Shown here in pieces: positions 41,258 to 49,994 of a DNA stretch of 64,000 bases. Every line of letters starts with the position of its first letter. Within the stretch, counting starts at the first letter, position 1. Location of the stretch: assembly GCF_024753285.1 (NCBI RefSeq), contig NZ_JANUGW010000023.1, positions 39,590 through 103,589 on the forward strand, read 5' to 3'. This stretch comes from Massilia pinisoli. GTDB taxonomy: Bacteria > Pseudomonadota > Gammaproteobacteria > Burkholderiales > Burkholderiaceae_D. The notes under the pieces were generated by a model that saw nothing but the letters and a program-made list of their open reading frames with translations, searched no databases and was not told the DNA's origin. The position numbers and the translations under genes are program-made.

Positions 41258-43993
41258 TTATCCCGGCACGGCTTCGGCATTGCCGAGCCGTCGTTGCTGG
41301 GCCTGGGCGCGCAGCATCTCCGTGATGCGCTCGGCCGGCACGGGTGGGCTGAACAGATAGCCCTGCATCTCGTCGCAGTCGTTCGCGCGCAGGAAGTCGC
41401 GCTGCTCGGCCGTCTCCACGCCCTCGGCGATCACGCGCAGGTGCAGCCGGTGGCCGAGCGAGATCACCGCGAGTGCGATGGCCTGATCGTCCTCGCTGAC
41501 GGCGATGTCGCGCACGAACGACTTGTCGATCTTCAGCGTGGAGATGGGGAAGGACTTCAGCGCGGACAGGCTCGAATAGCCGGTGCCGAAATCGTCGATC
41601 GACAAGGTCACGCCCATCTCCTTCAGTTCGCGCATGCGGTCGACGGCCTGGTTCAGGTCGCGCATCAGCAGGCTTTCCGTCACTTCCAGTTCCAGCGAGG
41701 ACGGGGGCAGGCCCGTGTCGCGCAGCGCGCCGGCGATGCGCTCGACGAGGCGCTTTTCCTCGAACTGGCGGGCCGACACGTTCACGGACACCGTCAGCGC
41801 ATCCAGCCCGGCCGCGCGCCACACGCTGGCCTGGCGGCACGCCGTGCGCACGACCCACTCGCCGAGGCCCACGATGAGGCCCGATTCCTCCGCGAGGCCG
41901 ATGAAGCGCATCGGCGGCACGGTGCCCTGTTCCGGATGGCGCCAGCGGATCAGCGCTTCCACGCCGAAGATGCGGCCCGTGCGCAGGTCCAGTTTCGGCT
42001 GGTACACCAGGTGGAAGCGGCCCGCGGGCGAGTACGCGGCCGGCACGGCGTCGGGGTCGTCCACGGCGTCGTTGGCCAGCGTGGCGTCGAGGGCGCGGCG
42101 CATCCCTTCCAGCAGCACGAGCTTTTCCTCGACGCTGGCGTTCATCTCGCGCGTGTAGAACTGGAAGTTGTTGCTGCCCAGTTCCTTGGCGCGGTACATG
42201 GCGGCATCCGCGTTCATCATGAGGGTCTTCGGGTCATCACCATCGCGAGGATACACGACGACGCCCATGCTGCAGCTGACGCGCACGGCCTGGTCGCCGA
42301 TCTGCACGGGCTCCGTCACGGCCTGGCGGATCTTTTCCAGCACGGACGACAGGGTGAGCGGACACTCTCCCGCCTCCGGCAGCAGGATCACGAATTCGTC
42401 GCCGCCCAGGCGCCCGAGCGTGTCCGTGCGGCGCAGGCAGGCCTGCATGCGGCTGCCGACGACCTTCAGCAATTCGTCGCCCGCGTTGTGGCCGAGGCCA
42501 TCGTTGACGAGCTTGAAGCCGTCCAGGTCGACGAAGGCGAGGGCGAGGTGGCCGCCGCTGCGCTGGGCGTTGCGCACGGCCTGCTCGAGGCGGTCGCGGA
42601 TCAGGCTGCGGTTCGGCAGGCCGGTCAGTTCGTCGTGGTGGGCCATGTGGCGGATGCGTTCCTCGGCCAGCTTGCGCCCCGTGATGTCGCTCACCATGGC
42701 CACGGCGCCGCCTTCGACGGGCACGATCTGGCGCTGCAGCCAGCGGCCGGTGGCGGGGCCCGTGGCGGCCTGCCATTCCGCCTCCACGACGGCGCCGCTC
42801 GTGACGACCTGCACGAGCTGTTCGTACATGCCGTTCATGCGGTAGTACGGCAGCACGTCGCCCATCAGCCGGCCGCGCAGCGCATCCTTCGTGAATCCGG
42901 TGAACACCTCGGCGCGGCTGTTCGTCTCCTCGATGAGGAAGTCGGTGATCGCGTCGTCCGCGCCGGTCACGCTGCGCAGCACGAAGAAGGCGTCCAGGCT
43001 GGCTTCCGACGCGGCGGCATACGTTTCCTGAGCGCGGCGCTCGCGCCGGCGCGCCTTGGTCACCTGCCACGACCAGACGCTGATCAGCGCCACGGCGGCG
43101 ATGAGCAGCGCGCTCGCGGCCCCGGCACCGGCGAGGTAGGTGCCGTAGTGCTGTTCGTAGCGCGCCATCTGTTCCCGGTCCGCCAGGCCGACGACGACCG
43201 TCAGCGGGAAACCGGCGAGACGGCGTGCGCCGGCGTAGCGCTCCTCGCCGTCGGGGGCGGTCGGCTGCGGCGTCACGGCTTCTTCCTTGATGCCGTCGAG
43301 CGCGATCGGCTGGCCCCACGAGACCTTGTCGCCGATGCGCACGGCGCGCGCGACGCCGTCGCTGCCGACGAGCGCCAGCAGCCCCAGTTCGCCGGCGCGC
43401 GAGCGCTCGTACGAGCTGGTGAAATAGGCGGGGTCCACTTCGACGATGGCCACGCCGGCGAAGCCGCCCGCGGCGTCGTCGATGCGCCGGGTGAAATGCA
43501 GGTGCGGCTCCGGCCGGACCGGGTCGCCGGCCGTCTGGCTGACGAATACCGCGTTGCCGCTGCCGTTGGCCTGCACGGCGAAATACGGCATGCGCGACAC
43601 GTCCTGCTCCGGCGCCTGCGGATTGCTGTCGACGATGTGGCCGTCGCGGTCGGCGATGCTGATGCCGAACACGAGGCCCGGCGGCAGCAGGCCCTGCGTG
43701 CGCAGCGCGGGCAGGGCGGCGTGCGCGCCGTTCAGCTCCACCGCGTACTTGATCACCTTCAGCGTCTGGTCGATGGCGTTCAGGTTGCGAGCGACCTGGG
43801 CCTCGTACGTGTCGAGCTGCTCGCGCACGGAATCGTGCGCCGCCGCGACGGCCGCGCGCCGCTCGGTCTCGACGAAATGGAACGTGGCGGCCCAGATCGC
43901 GACGAACGGCAGCAGCGCGAACAGCGGCAGCGCGACATGGGTCTCGAGCGCGCGCGCGAGCCAGCGGGGACGGCGGCGGCGGGCGGACGTCAT
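41258..43993 (-). CDS. Sensor with periplasmic domain, PAS, GGDEF and EAL
   Basis: A 911-residue protein. There are two membrane helices (about 20-38 and 287-309) with a periplasmic domain of about 250 residues between them, a PAS domain at about 325-440, a GGDEF domain with GGDEF at 530-534 and an EAL domain with EAL at 679-681. The GGDEF has a proper RxxD inhibitory site (R521-D524). The EAL keeps VNVSARQF, DDFGTGYSS and KIDKSFV, so both enzyme activities look intact. It starts at 43993 in an ATGA overlap with the upstream periplasmic-binding-protein gene, and is therefore coupled to it. The periplasmic sensor could detect the ligand bound by that protein. Confidence 0.9.
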   Translation of the reverse strand: MTSARRRRPRWLARALETHVALPLFALLPFVAIWAATFHFVETERRAAVAAAHDSVREQLDTYEAQVARNLNAIDQTLKVIKYAVELNGAHAALPALRTQGLLPPGLVFGISIADRDGHIVDSNPQAPEQDVSRMPYFAVQANGSGNAVFVSQTAGDPVRPEPHLHFTRRIDDAAGGFAGVAIVEVDPAYFTSSYERSRAGELGLLALVGSDGVARAVRIGDKVSWGQPIALDGIKEEAVTPQPTAPDGEERYAGARRLAGFPLTVVVGLADREQMARYEQHYGTYLAGAGAASALLIAAVALISVWSWQVTKARRRERRAQETYAAASEASLDAFFVLRSVTGADDAITDFLIEETNSRAEVFTGFTKDALRGRLMGDVLPYYRMNGMYEQLVQVVTSGAVVEAEWQAATGPATGRWLQRQIVPVEGGAVAMVSDITGRKLAEERIRHMAHHDELTGLPNRSLIRDRLEQAVRNAQRSGGHLALAFVDLDGFKLVNDGLGHNAGDELLKVVGSRMQACLRRTDTLGRLGGDEFVILLPEAGECPLTLSSVLEKIRQAVTEPVQIGDQAVRVSCSMGVVVYPRDGDDPKTLMMNADAAMYRAKELGSNNFQFYTREMNASVEEKLVLLEGMRRALDATLANDAVDDPDAVPAAYSPAGRFHLVYQPKLDLRTGRIFGVEALIRWRHPEQGTVPPMRFIGLAEESGLIVGLGEWVVRTACRQASVWRAAGLDALTVSVNVSARQFEEKRLVERIAGALRDTGLPPSSLELEVTESLLMRDLNQAVDRMRELKEMGVTLSIDDFGTGYSSLSALKSFPISTLKIDKSFVRDIAVSEDDQAIALAVISLGHRLHLRVIAEGVETAEQRDFLRANDCDEMQGYLFSPPVPAERITEMLRAQAQQRRLGNAEAVPG

Positions 43994-44433
43994 CACTGCA
44001 CCACGAAGACGGGGCGCACGCTCGGGTCGAGCGCGCTCCGTTCGATATAGCCGATCGCTTCCGGATCGTCGGCCACCTTGCGCCGCACGGCCGCGCTGTC
44101 CGGCAGCTCGGCGGGCGGCTGGCCGCGTCCGGTGAACACGATCTTCGACCAGTGCGCCTTCACGAGCGCCGGCGTCTTGTTCGTCACGCGCGCATAGAAT
44201 TCGTCGCGCACCGACGCGCCGAGGCGCAGGTCGTACGGCACGGCCTCGGCGCCGTCGGGGAAGCGCACGGCCTGGCCGAGGAAGATGGCGGCCACCTGGT
44301 CGGCGCGCAGCGTGGCGACCGGGTTGCGCGCCGAGACGATCACGACGAGATCGGCCGCGCACGCGGGCGCGCCGGCGAGCGCGCCGAGCAGCAGGACCGG
44401 TGCCAGCAGACGGGGATAACGACGCGCCGCCAT
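43993..44433 (-). CDS. Small PstS-like periplasmic binding protein
   Basis: A 146-residue protein with a signal peptide (LAPVLLLGALAGAPACAAD) and a mature part starting LVVIVSARNPVATLRADQVAAIFLG. This is the N-terminal lobe of phosphate-type substrate-binding proteins, which contain a DQVAxIFxG motif. It ends in DDPEAIGYIERSALDPSVRPVFVV. At 146 residues it is much shorter than PstS and may bind phosphate or a similar anion with one lobe only. Such short forms are often annotated as phosphate ABC substrate-binding proteins, but no permease gene is adjacent. It overlaps the sensor gene by ATGA and lies 1 base from the porin stop. Confidence 0.75.
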   Translation of the reverse strand: MAARRYPRLLAPVLLLGALAGAPACAADLVVIVSARNPVATLRADQVAAIFLGQAVRFPDGAEAVPYDLRLGASVRDEFYARVTNKTPALVKAHWSKIVFTGRGQPPAELPDSAAVRRKVADDPEAIGYIERSALDPSVRPVFVVQ

Positions 44434-44434
44434 G

Positions 44435-45685
44435 CTAGTACACGAAGTCGAGGGCGACGCTGGCCACGTGGCTCGTGCGCTCAGAAACGAAGCGCGGCGT
44501 CGGGTTGATGAACGTGCCGGTGGAGCCGTCGTGCGGCGTCACGCGGTCGACCTGCACCTTCAGCGCCATGTTCGTGCGCAGGTCCCAGCGCAGGCCGGCC
44601 GCGAACGACGTCTGCTGCGGGATGCGCATGAGCAGCGAATTCAGGCCGGCGTTCAGCGCGGTGGCCATCGGCGCCAGCGCGGGGGGCAGGGCGGCCGTGG
44701 GCAGGCCCGGGTCCAGCGTCGCGCCCACGGCCTGCACGCGCGCCCACGTCACGTACGGCGTGAGCGTGTTCCAGCGCCAGCCGGCGCTGACGTAGCCGGA
44801 GCGCGTGGCGCCGAGGAACGAATGGCTGATCGCGCGGTTCGCTTCCGCCATCACGAACCACGTGCCCGGGTCGTAGCTCGCGCCGACGTTCACGAGCGTC
44901 ATGCGCTTGTGGTCCATCGCATAGCGCGCAGTGAGCGCCTGGCCGGCCGGGCCGAAGGCGTCGAACGCGTCGAACAGGTCCTGGCCGATGTTGCTCGTGA
45001 TGTCGGCGCGCAGCACGTTGACGCGCACGCTGAGCGCGCCCCAATCGCTCGTATTCGAGGCGCCGACGCCGTGGCGTGCGTACAGGTGCAACGAGTCGAC
45101 CAGCGGCACGGCGCTGTGGCCGTAGAACACCTGCGACGCGTTGCGCACGGGCCCCGCGCTCCAGCGCCACGTCGCGTCGACGCCGTCGCTGCTCGTGACG
45201 GGCATCACGTTGTAGCCTTCGACGGGCGGCCGCAGCCACGGGTACGCGTAGCCGACCTTGCGGTAGTCGGCAATCAGGAAGACGGGCAGCGCGATGCGGC
45301 CCGCGCGCAGCGCCAGCTCGGGCGTCGCCTGGTACTTGACGTTGGCCCACACGATGCGCGGACGGTAGCTGTTGTCGAGGCCTTGCTCGCTCACCACCTG
45401 CAGCACCGCGGACCAGCGCCGCGCCAAGGTCGTGTCGAGCTGCACGCCGAGGCGCGAATCGACGTCGGTGCTCCAGCTGCGCGTGGCGCCCGTGCCGTTG
45501 GCTTTCATCACGGACGACGTGTAGTCCGCCTCGCGTTCGCCGGCGTGCGCGACACCGATCGTGCCGAAGCCGGAAACGCGCCAGTCGGGCAGGCGCGCAG
45601 AGCCGGCGTCGGCGCGGGCCGTGCCGGCGCAGGCGAATCCGAACAGGGACAGGAACAGGGCAAGCGGTAAGCGTTGTTGCTGCAT
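44435..45685 (-). CDS. Outer-membrane porin-like beta-barrel protein
   Basis: A 416-residue protein with a signal peptide (QQQRLPLALFLSLFGFACAG, ending near TARA) and a mature part full of beta-barrel strands (WRVSGFGTIGVAHAGE, WSTDVDSRLGVQLDTTLA, RAGRIALPVFLIAD, AAGLRWDLRTNMALKVQVDR). The last residues are SVALDFVY with a terminal aromatic, as in outer-membrane proteins. It resembles the porin or phosphate-selective channel found with the small PstS-like protein and c-di-GMP genes in other proteobacteria. It is the first gene of the four-gene operon. An inverted repeat lies in the upstream spacer. The substrate is not known. Confidence 0.78.
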   Translation of the reverse strand: MQQQRLPLALFLSLFGFACAGTARADAGSARLPDWRVSGFGTIGVAHAGEREADYTSSVMKANGTGATRSWSTDVDSRLGVQLDTTLARRWSAVLQVVSEQGLDNSYRPRIVWANVKYQATPELALRAGRIALPVFLIADYRKVGYAYPWLRPPVEGYNVMPVTSSDGVDATWRWSAGPVRNASQVFYGHSAVPLVDSLHLYARHGVGASNTSDWGALSVRVNVLRADITSNIGQDLFDAFDAFGPAGQALTARYAMDHKRMTLVNVGASYDPGTWFVMAEANRAISHSFLGATRSGYVSAGWRWNTLTPYVTWARVQAVGATLDPGLPTAALPPALAPMATALNAGLNSLLMRIPQQTSFAAGLRWDLRTNMALKVQVDRVTPHDGSTGTFINPTPRFVSERTSHVASVALDFVY

Positions 45686-45825
45686 GGGCGTCGACGGATG
45701 GGGCGTCCGGACCGCGGATGGCGGAGCCGGGCGGCTGTGGATACACATCGGCCTGCGCGGGTCGGCAGGACAGGACTCGACTCTAATCCTTGCCAAGTGG
45801 AAAGTCGACAGCCTTTTGGCCGTCT

Positions 45826-45857
45826 CATATCATTGTTCTAATTTTTGTTGTGATATG
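45826..45857. promoter_or_regulatory. Inverted repeat upstream of porin operon
   Basis: CATATCA (45826-45832) and TGATATG (45851-45857) are perfect inverted arms 25 bases apart centre to centre, with AT-rich sequence between. They lie about 140-170 bases upstream of the porin ATG in the only spacer before this operon. They could be an operator. I cannot assign a regulator. Confidence 0.35.
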
Positions 45858-45872
45858 GCAACGACGTAGGGA

Positions 45873-46388
45873 TCACCCCCATAAGCGCCGTCCGTCCAGG
45901 TCCAGCTGGGTGAGGTATAGCCGGACGTCGAACTCGATCTGGTGGTAGTCCGGTTCCATCCAGCAGCACAGCTTGTAGAACGCCTTGTCGTGGTCTTTTT
46001 CCTTCAGGTGCGCCAGTTCGTGCACGGCGATCATGCGCAGGAACGCGGGGGGCGCGTCGCGGAACACGGTGCCGATGCGGATCTCGTGCTTGGCCTTCAG
46101 GCGGCCGCCCTGCACGCGCGAGATGGCGGTGTGCAGGCCCAGCGCGTGCTGGACGATGCCGATCTTGCTGTCGTACGCGACCTTGGACACGGGCTCGGCG
46201 TTGCGCAAATAGTCGTCTTTCAAATCCTGCACGTAGCCGTACAAGGCCTTGTCGGTGCGGACATCGTGCGCGTCGGGATAGCGCCGCAGCAGGTGGTCGG
46301 CGAGGCGGCCGTCGGCGATGAGGCGCTCGACTTGCGACAGCACGTGCGCGGGGTAGGCGCTCAGGTATTTCAGGTGGACAGAAGACAT
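45873..46388 (-). CDS. YgjP-like zinc metallopeptidase
   Basis: A 171-residue protein of the M48/YgjP-type family with the motif HELAHLKEKDHDKAFYK, in which HELAH gives two zinc ligands and the distal histidine in DHDKAF is the third. The flanking IRIGTVFRDAPPAFLRMIAVH is conserved in the family. The protein has no signal peptide. YgjP-type proteins are small cytoplasmic metallopeptidases of unknown substrate. It lies downstream of the porin operon's upstream spacer on the minus strand. No strong ribosome site precedes the ATG at 46388, so the exact start is uncertain. Confidence 0.82.
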   Translation of the reverse strand: MSSVHLKYLSAYPAHVLSQVERLIADGRLADHLLRRYPDAHDVRTDKALYGYVQDLKDDYLRNAEPVSKVAYDSKIGIVQHALGLHTAISRVQGGRLKAKHEIRIGTVFRDAPPAFLRMIAVHELAHLKEKDHDKAFYKLCCWMEPDYHQIEFDVRLYLTQLDLDGRRLWG

Positions 46389-46488
46389 GAGGGCGGCACT
46401 GTAGCACGTCCGGATGTCGGTTGCAGCGGTGAATGCGGCGACGTGGACCGCGCCCGGCAGGGCGGCGCGGTCGGGATGCCCCGTTACG

Positions 46489-46836
46489 TCACTGCTCCTT
46501 GCCGCCCTGGCGGTTGCCCGCCTGGGTGCCGGGCTTCCCGGCGGCGGCGGCGCGGTTGGCCGATTGCCGGCTTTCCCCGCCTTTGCGGCCGATGTCGGCC
46601 ATGTGGGCCCGGTTACGGCTGACCACTTCCCCGCCTTTCTGGCCCGCGCGGCGCGCTTCTTCCGAATCGAACTCGTGCGCCGTTCCCTTCTGGTGCGCGG
46701 CCTGGCCGCCCTTGCTGGCGATTTGACGCTGCTGGTTCTGGTCCATCGCAGCGAAACCGCGCTTGGCCGGCTGGCTTTTCTGCACGCTGCCGCCGGCGTC
46801 CGCGCCCTTGTTGCCGCCCTCCTTGCTTGTCGCCAT
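46489..46836 (-). CDS. KGG-repeat stress-induced protein
   Basis: A 115-residue hydrophilic protein with three KGG-type repeats: ASKGGQAAHQKG, RAGQKGGEVVSRN and IGRKGGESRQ. This is the layout of the stress-induced KGG/YciG/GsiB group, related to plant LEA-like hydrophilins and induced by desiccation or stationary phase. AAGGAGA precedes the ATG at 46836. The ends are rich in glycine, alanine and lysine, so it is probably intrinsically disordered. It is on its own transcript or co-transcribed with the oxidoreductase upstream; about 100 bases separate them. Confidence 0.88.
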   Translation of the reverse strand: MATSKEGGNKGADAGGSVQKSQPAKRGFAAMDQNQQRQIASKGGQAAHQKGTAHEFDSEEARRAGQKGGEVVSRNRAHMADIGRKGGESRQSANRAAAAGKPGTQAGNRQGGKEQ

Positions 46837-46938
46837 ATCGGTCTCCTTGTGCCTGAACAATCGAAGCGAGCGTCATGGATGCGCTCGTGCGTTTAGAGGC
46901 GCAAGGCGTGAAATGGTTCCGGCGGCGTGCGGCTGGCC

Positions 46939-47961
46939 TCAAGGCGCGTCCGCGACCTTCAGCACGAGCTTCCCGAAGTTCTTCCCTTCGAACAGCATCG
47001 TGAGGGCGTCGGGGAAGTGCTCGAAGCCGTCGACGACGTGTTCGCGGCTCTTGATCGACCCCGCCTGCAGCCAGGCGCCCAGACGCTGCACGGCTTCCGG
47101 ATAGCGCGCCGCGTAGTCGAACACGACCATGCCTTCCATGCGCGCCCGGTTCACCAGCAGCGCCAGGTAGTTCGCGGGCCCGCGCACGGGCGTCGTGTTG
47201 TTGTACTGCGAGATGGCGCCGCAGATGACGATGCGCGCCTTCAGGTTGATGCGTGCCAGCACGGCGTCGAGGATGTCGCCGCCCACGTTGTCGAAATATA
47301 CGTCCACGCCTTGCGGGCAATGTTCCTTGAGGCCAGCCGCGACGGGACCCGCCTTGTAGTCGATGCAGGCGTCGAAGCCCAGCTCCTCGACGACGTAGCG
47401 GCATTTGTCCGGCCCGCCCGCGATGCCCACGACGCGGCATCCCAGCTGCTTCGCCACCTGGCCCACCGTCATCCCGACGGCACCGGCGGCCGCGGACACG
47501 ACGACCGTCTCGCCGGCCTTCGGCTGGCCGATGTCCGTGAGGCCGAAGTACGCCGTCATGCCGGGCATGCCCAGCACGTTCAGCCAGGCGGGCAGCGGGG
47601 CGAGCGTCGGGTCGATCTTCATCGCGGCGGCCGCCTTCGCGTCGACGGGCCCCGTCCAGTACTGCTGCACGCCGAAGATGCCGGCCAGATAATCGCCGAC
47701 GGCCGCGTGCGGCGAGTTCGACGCCTCGACGATGCCCACGCCGCCGGCCCGCATCACTTCGCCGATGGCGACGGGGCGGATGTACGATTTGCCTTCGTTC
47801 ATCCAGCCGCGCATCGCGGGGTCGAGCGACAGGTACAGCACGCGCACGCGCACCTCGCCATCCTTCAGGGGGGCGGAAGTTTCCTCGGTGAGTTGCCAGT
47901 CGGTGGCCTTCGGGAGGCCGACGGGGCGGGCGGCGAGGCGGAATTGCCGGTTCATGGTCAT
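46939..47961 (-). CDS. NADP-dependent medium-chain oxidoreductase (CurA-type)
   Basis: A 340-residue zinc-free MDR enzyme. It has the N-terminal YLSLDPAMRGWMNEGKSY segment, AYFGLTDIGQPKAGETVVVSAAAGAVG for NADPH binding, then GGPDKCRYVVEELGFDACIDYK and FDNVGGDILD. This is the prostaglandin reductase/CurA/YncB group, which reduces alkenal or alkenone double bonds. GAGGAGA precedes the ATG at 47961. The cofactor is inferred from family. It may detoxify reactive carbonyls. Confidence 0.87.
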   Translation of the reverse strand: MTMNRQFRLAARPVGLPKATDWQLTEETSAPLKDGEVRVRVLYLSLDPAMRGWMNEGKSYIRPVAIGEVMRAGGVGIVEASNSPHAAVGDYLAGIFGVQQYWTGPVDAKAAAAMKIDPTLAPLPAWLNVLGMPGMTAYFGLTDIGQPKAGETVVVSAAAGAVGMTVGQVAKQLGCRVVGIAGGPDKCRYVVEELGFDACIDYKAGPVAAGLKEHCPQGVDVYFDNVGGDILDAVLARINLKARIVICGAISQYNNTTPVRGPANYLALLVNRARMEGMVVFDYAARYPEAVQRLGAWLQAGSIKSREHVVDGFEHFPDALTMLFEGKNFGKLVLKVADAP

Positions 47962-48058
47962 GCGTGTCTCCTCGTGTGATGTTCAAAAATGCCGGAATGG
48001 CAATCCATGCGACAATGGCCGGGATCAGTCAACCTCAACCATTCTGAAGTCTTTAGCA

Positions 48059-48925
48059 ATGTATCCAGAATATATCCTGACCTTGTCCTGCCTGGACCAC
48101 CGCGGTATCGTGCTGCGCGTGTCGGGCTTTCTTGCCGAACACGGCTGCAACATCATCGACTCGGCCCAGTTCGGCGATCCGGAATCGAAGCTGTTCTTCA
48201 TGCGCGTGCACTTCGCGCTGGAAGACGATGCCATGTCCGATGAATTGCTGCGCGCCGGTTTCGGCTCGCTGTGCCAGGACTTGGGCGCGCAGGGCGCGCT
48301 GCACGACGCGAAACGCAAGCCGCGCGTGCTGATCATGGTCTCGAAGATCGGCCATTGCCTGAACGACCTGCTGTTCCGCTACCGCAGCGGCCTGCTGCCG
48401 GTGGAGATTCCCGCCATCGTGTCGAACCACATGGACTTCTATCAGCTCGCGGCCAGTTACAATATCCCATTCCACCACTTGCCGCTCGAGGCGGGTGCCA
48501 GCGAATCGGCCAAGCTCGCCCAGGAGGCGCGCATCATCGAACTGCTCGACACCCACCGCATCGACCTGGTCGTGCTGGCGCGCTACATGCAGATCCTGTC
48601 GCCGGGCCTGTGCGACGCCTTGAAGGGCAGGGCGATCAACATCCACCATTCGTTCCTGCCCAGCTTCAAGGGCGCGCGTCCGTATGCGCAGGCGCACAAG
48701 CGCGGCGTCAAGCTGATCGGCGCGACCGCGCACTTCGTCACGGGCGACCTGGACGAAGGCCCGATCATCGAGCAGGACGTCGAGCGCGTCGGCCACGCCA
48801 TGAGCGTGGACCAGCTGACGGCCATCGGCCGCGACGTCGAGAGCGTCGTGCTGGCCCGCGCGGTCAAGTGGTTCGTGGAGCACCGTATCCTGCTGAACGG
48901 CGACAAGACCGTCGTGTTCAGCTGA
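48059..48925 (+). CDS. purU: Formyltetrahydrofolate deformylase PurU
   Basis: A 288-residue protein with an N-terminal ACT domain (LTLSCLDHRGIVLRVSGFLA, EHGCNIIDSAQFGD) and a formyl transferase-like domain. Its active-site region is INIHHSFLPSFKGARPYAQA, with HFVTGDLDEGPIIEQD containing the catalytic aspartate. PurU hydrolyses 10-formyl-tetrahydrofolate to formate and tetrahydrofolate, feeding PurT in purine synthesis, and is glycine- and methionine-regulated in E. coli. The ATG at 48059 has a weak ribosome site. The gene is divergent from the oxidoreductase and followed by yaeQ 27 bases later. Confidence 0.92.
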   Translation: MYPEYILTLSCLDHRGIVLRVSGFLAEHGCNIIDSAQFGDPESKLFFMRVHFALEDDAMSDELLRAGFGSLCQDLGAQGALHDAKRKPRVLIMVSKIGHCLNDLLFRYRSGLLPVEIPAIVSNHMDFYQLAASYNIPFHHLPLEAGASESAKLAQEARIIELLDTHRIDLVVLARYMQILSPGLCDALKGRAINIHHSFLPSFKGARPYAQAHKRGVKLIGATAHFVTGDLDEGPIIEQDVERVGHAMSVDQLTAIGRDVESVVLARAVKWFVEHRILLNGDKTVVFS

Positions 48926-48952
48926 CCACTTAGACTGAAAGACTCGCTTCAA

Positions 48953-49495
48953 ATGGCGCTGAAAGCTACGATTTACAAGGCAGACCTGAGCATTGCGGAC
49001 ATGGACCGCAACTACTACCAGGAGCACGCGCTCACGATCGCGCGGCATCCTTCCGAAACGGACGAGCGCGTGATGATCCGCCTGCTCGCCTTCGCCCTGC
49101 ACGCCGACCCTCTGCTCACCTACGGCAAGGACTTGTTCGACGTCGAGGAGCCCGCCCTGTGGCTCAAGGACCTGACCGGGGCCATCGACCTCTGGATCGA
49201 GGTCGGCCAGCCCGACGAACGCCGCCTCATGAAGGCGGCCGGCCGCGCCGAACACGTGGTCGCGTACTGCTACAGCGCCACCAGCGGCATCTGGTTCAAG
49301 GGCCTGGCCAGCAAGCTCGAGCGCACGAGGAAGATCTCCATCATCAACATCCCGGCCGAGACGAGCGCCCAGCTCGAGCAGATGGCCCAGCGCTCCATGC
49401 AGCTGCAATGCACGATCCAGGATGGCCAAGTGTGGCTGACCGATGGCGAACGCACGGTGCAGGTCGAGCGCGAAATCCTGATGGCCGAGCGGTAA
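48953..49495 (+). CDS. yaeQ: YaeQ family protein
   Basis: A 180-residue protein matching YaeQ through its length: ATIYKADLSIADMDRNYYQ, ALTIARHPSETDERVMIRLLA, and LWIEVGQPDERRLMKAAG. YaeQ has a nuclease-like fold and can functionally replace RfaH in part in E. coli. The function is otherwise unclear. The protein has no signal peptide and should be cytoplasmic. It follows purU by 27 bases and may share its transcript. The next gene starts the copper cluster after a 72-base spacer containing palindromes. Confidence 0.88.
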   Translation: MALKATIYKADLSIADMDRNYYQEHALTIARHPSETDERVMIRLLAFALHADPLLTYGKDLFDVEEPALWLKDLTGAIDLWIEVGQPDERRLMKAAGRAEHVVAYCYSATSGIWFKGLASKLERTRKISIINIPAETSAQLEQMAQRSMQLQCTIQDGQVWLTDGERTVQVEREILMAER

Positions 49496-49507
49496 TCTTG
49501 CCCGACC

Positions 49508-49561
49508 GGACAATTTGTCCAGGCCGCGGCGTGCGCCGCACCGTGCATACGCGGCTATAAT
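49508..49561 (+). promoter_or_regulatory. Promoter region of copper cluster with two palindromes
   Basis: A perfect TATAAT lies at 49556-49561, six bases before the ATG at 49568. Upstream are two palindromes, GGACAA-T-TTGTCC (49508-49520) and GCGGCG-TG-CGCCGC (49526-49539). No good -35 is visible. If the TATAAT is the -10 element, the start site would be at or near the A of the ATG. The palindromes may be regulator sites. Confidence 0.45.
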
Positions 49562-49567
49562 CGGCGG

Positions 49568-49954
49568 ATGCTGATTCGTCCGACAAGACGCTTGCGTTTC
49601 GTGTGGCTGGCACTGTTCGCCGTGCTGCTGAACGCGTTCGCGCCTACGGTGTCGCATGCGCTGGCCGCGAGCCGGCCGGCGCTTCCCGTCGACGTCTGCA
49701 GCGTCGACGGCGGCGCCCCGTTCGCCGCCGCGGCCGCGCTCCTGATGCAGGACGACCATGGCGCGATGCGCCTCGCGTGCGATTGCGGCTACTGCCTCGC
49801 CCACGCGGGCAGCCACGGCATGCCGCCGTCTCATCACCCTCTGCTCGTGCCCGCGCTCGGCGCCGAGCCCCGGCCTTTCCTGTTCCACCACGCGCCCCGT
49901 CCGCTCGCCGTCTGGCTCGCGGCCGTGCCCCGTGGACCGCCTGTCTTCGCCTGA
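49568..49954 (+). CDS. DUF2946 protein
   Basis: A 128-residue protein with a hydrophobic N-terminal signal or anchor (FVWLALFAVLLNAFAPTVSHAL), then a cysteine pair (DVCSVDGG), and ACDCGYCLAHAGSHGM, where cysteine and histidine residues are concentrated. This is DUF2946, usually found beside copper and TonB-receptor genes in proteobacteria and thought to bind copper. A TATAAT six bases before the ATG suggests leaderless translation. It is the first gene of a four-gene operon with PCuAC, YcnI and a TonB receptor. The Cys/His pattern fits metal binding. Confidence 0.75.
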   Translation: MLIRPTRRLRFVWLALFAVLLNAFAPTVSHALAASRPALPVDVCSVDGGAPFAAAAALLMQDDHGAMRLACDCGYCLAHAGSHGMPPSHHPLLVPALGAEPRPFLFHHAPRPLAVWLAAVPRGPPVFA

Positions 49955-49994
49955 TCCCTCGTCGCTCCGATCATTCAATTTTTCAGGTGAAGTC

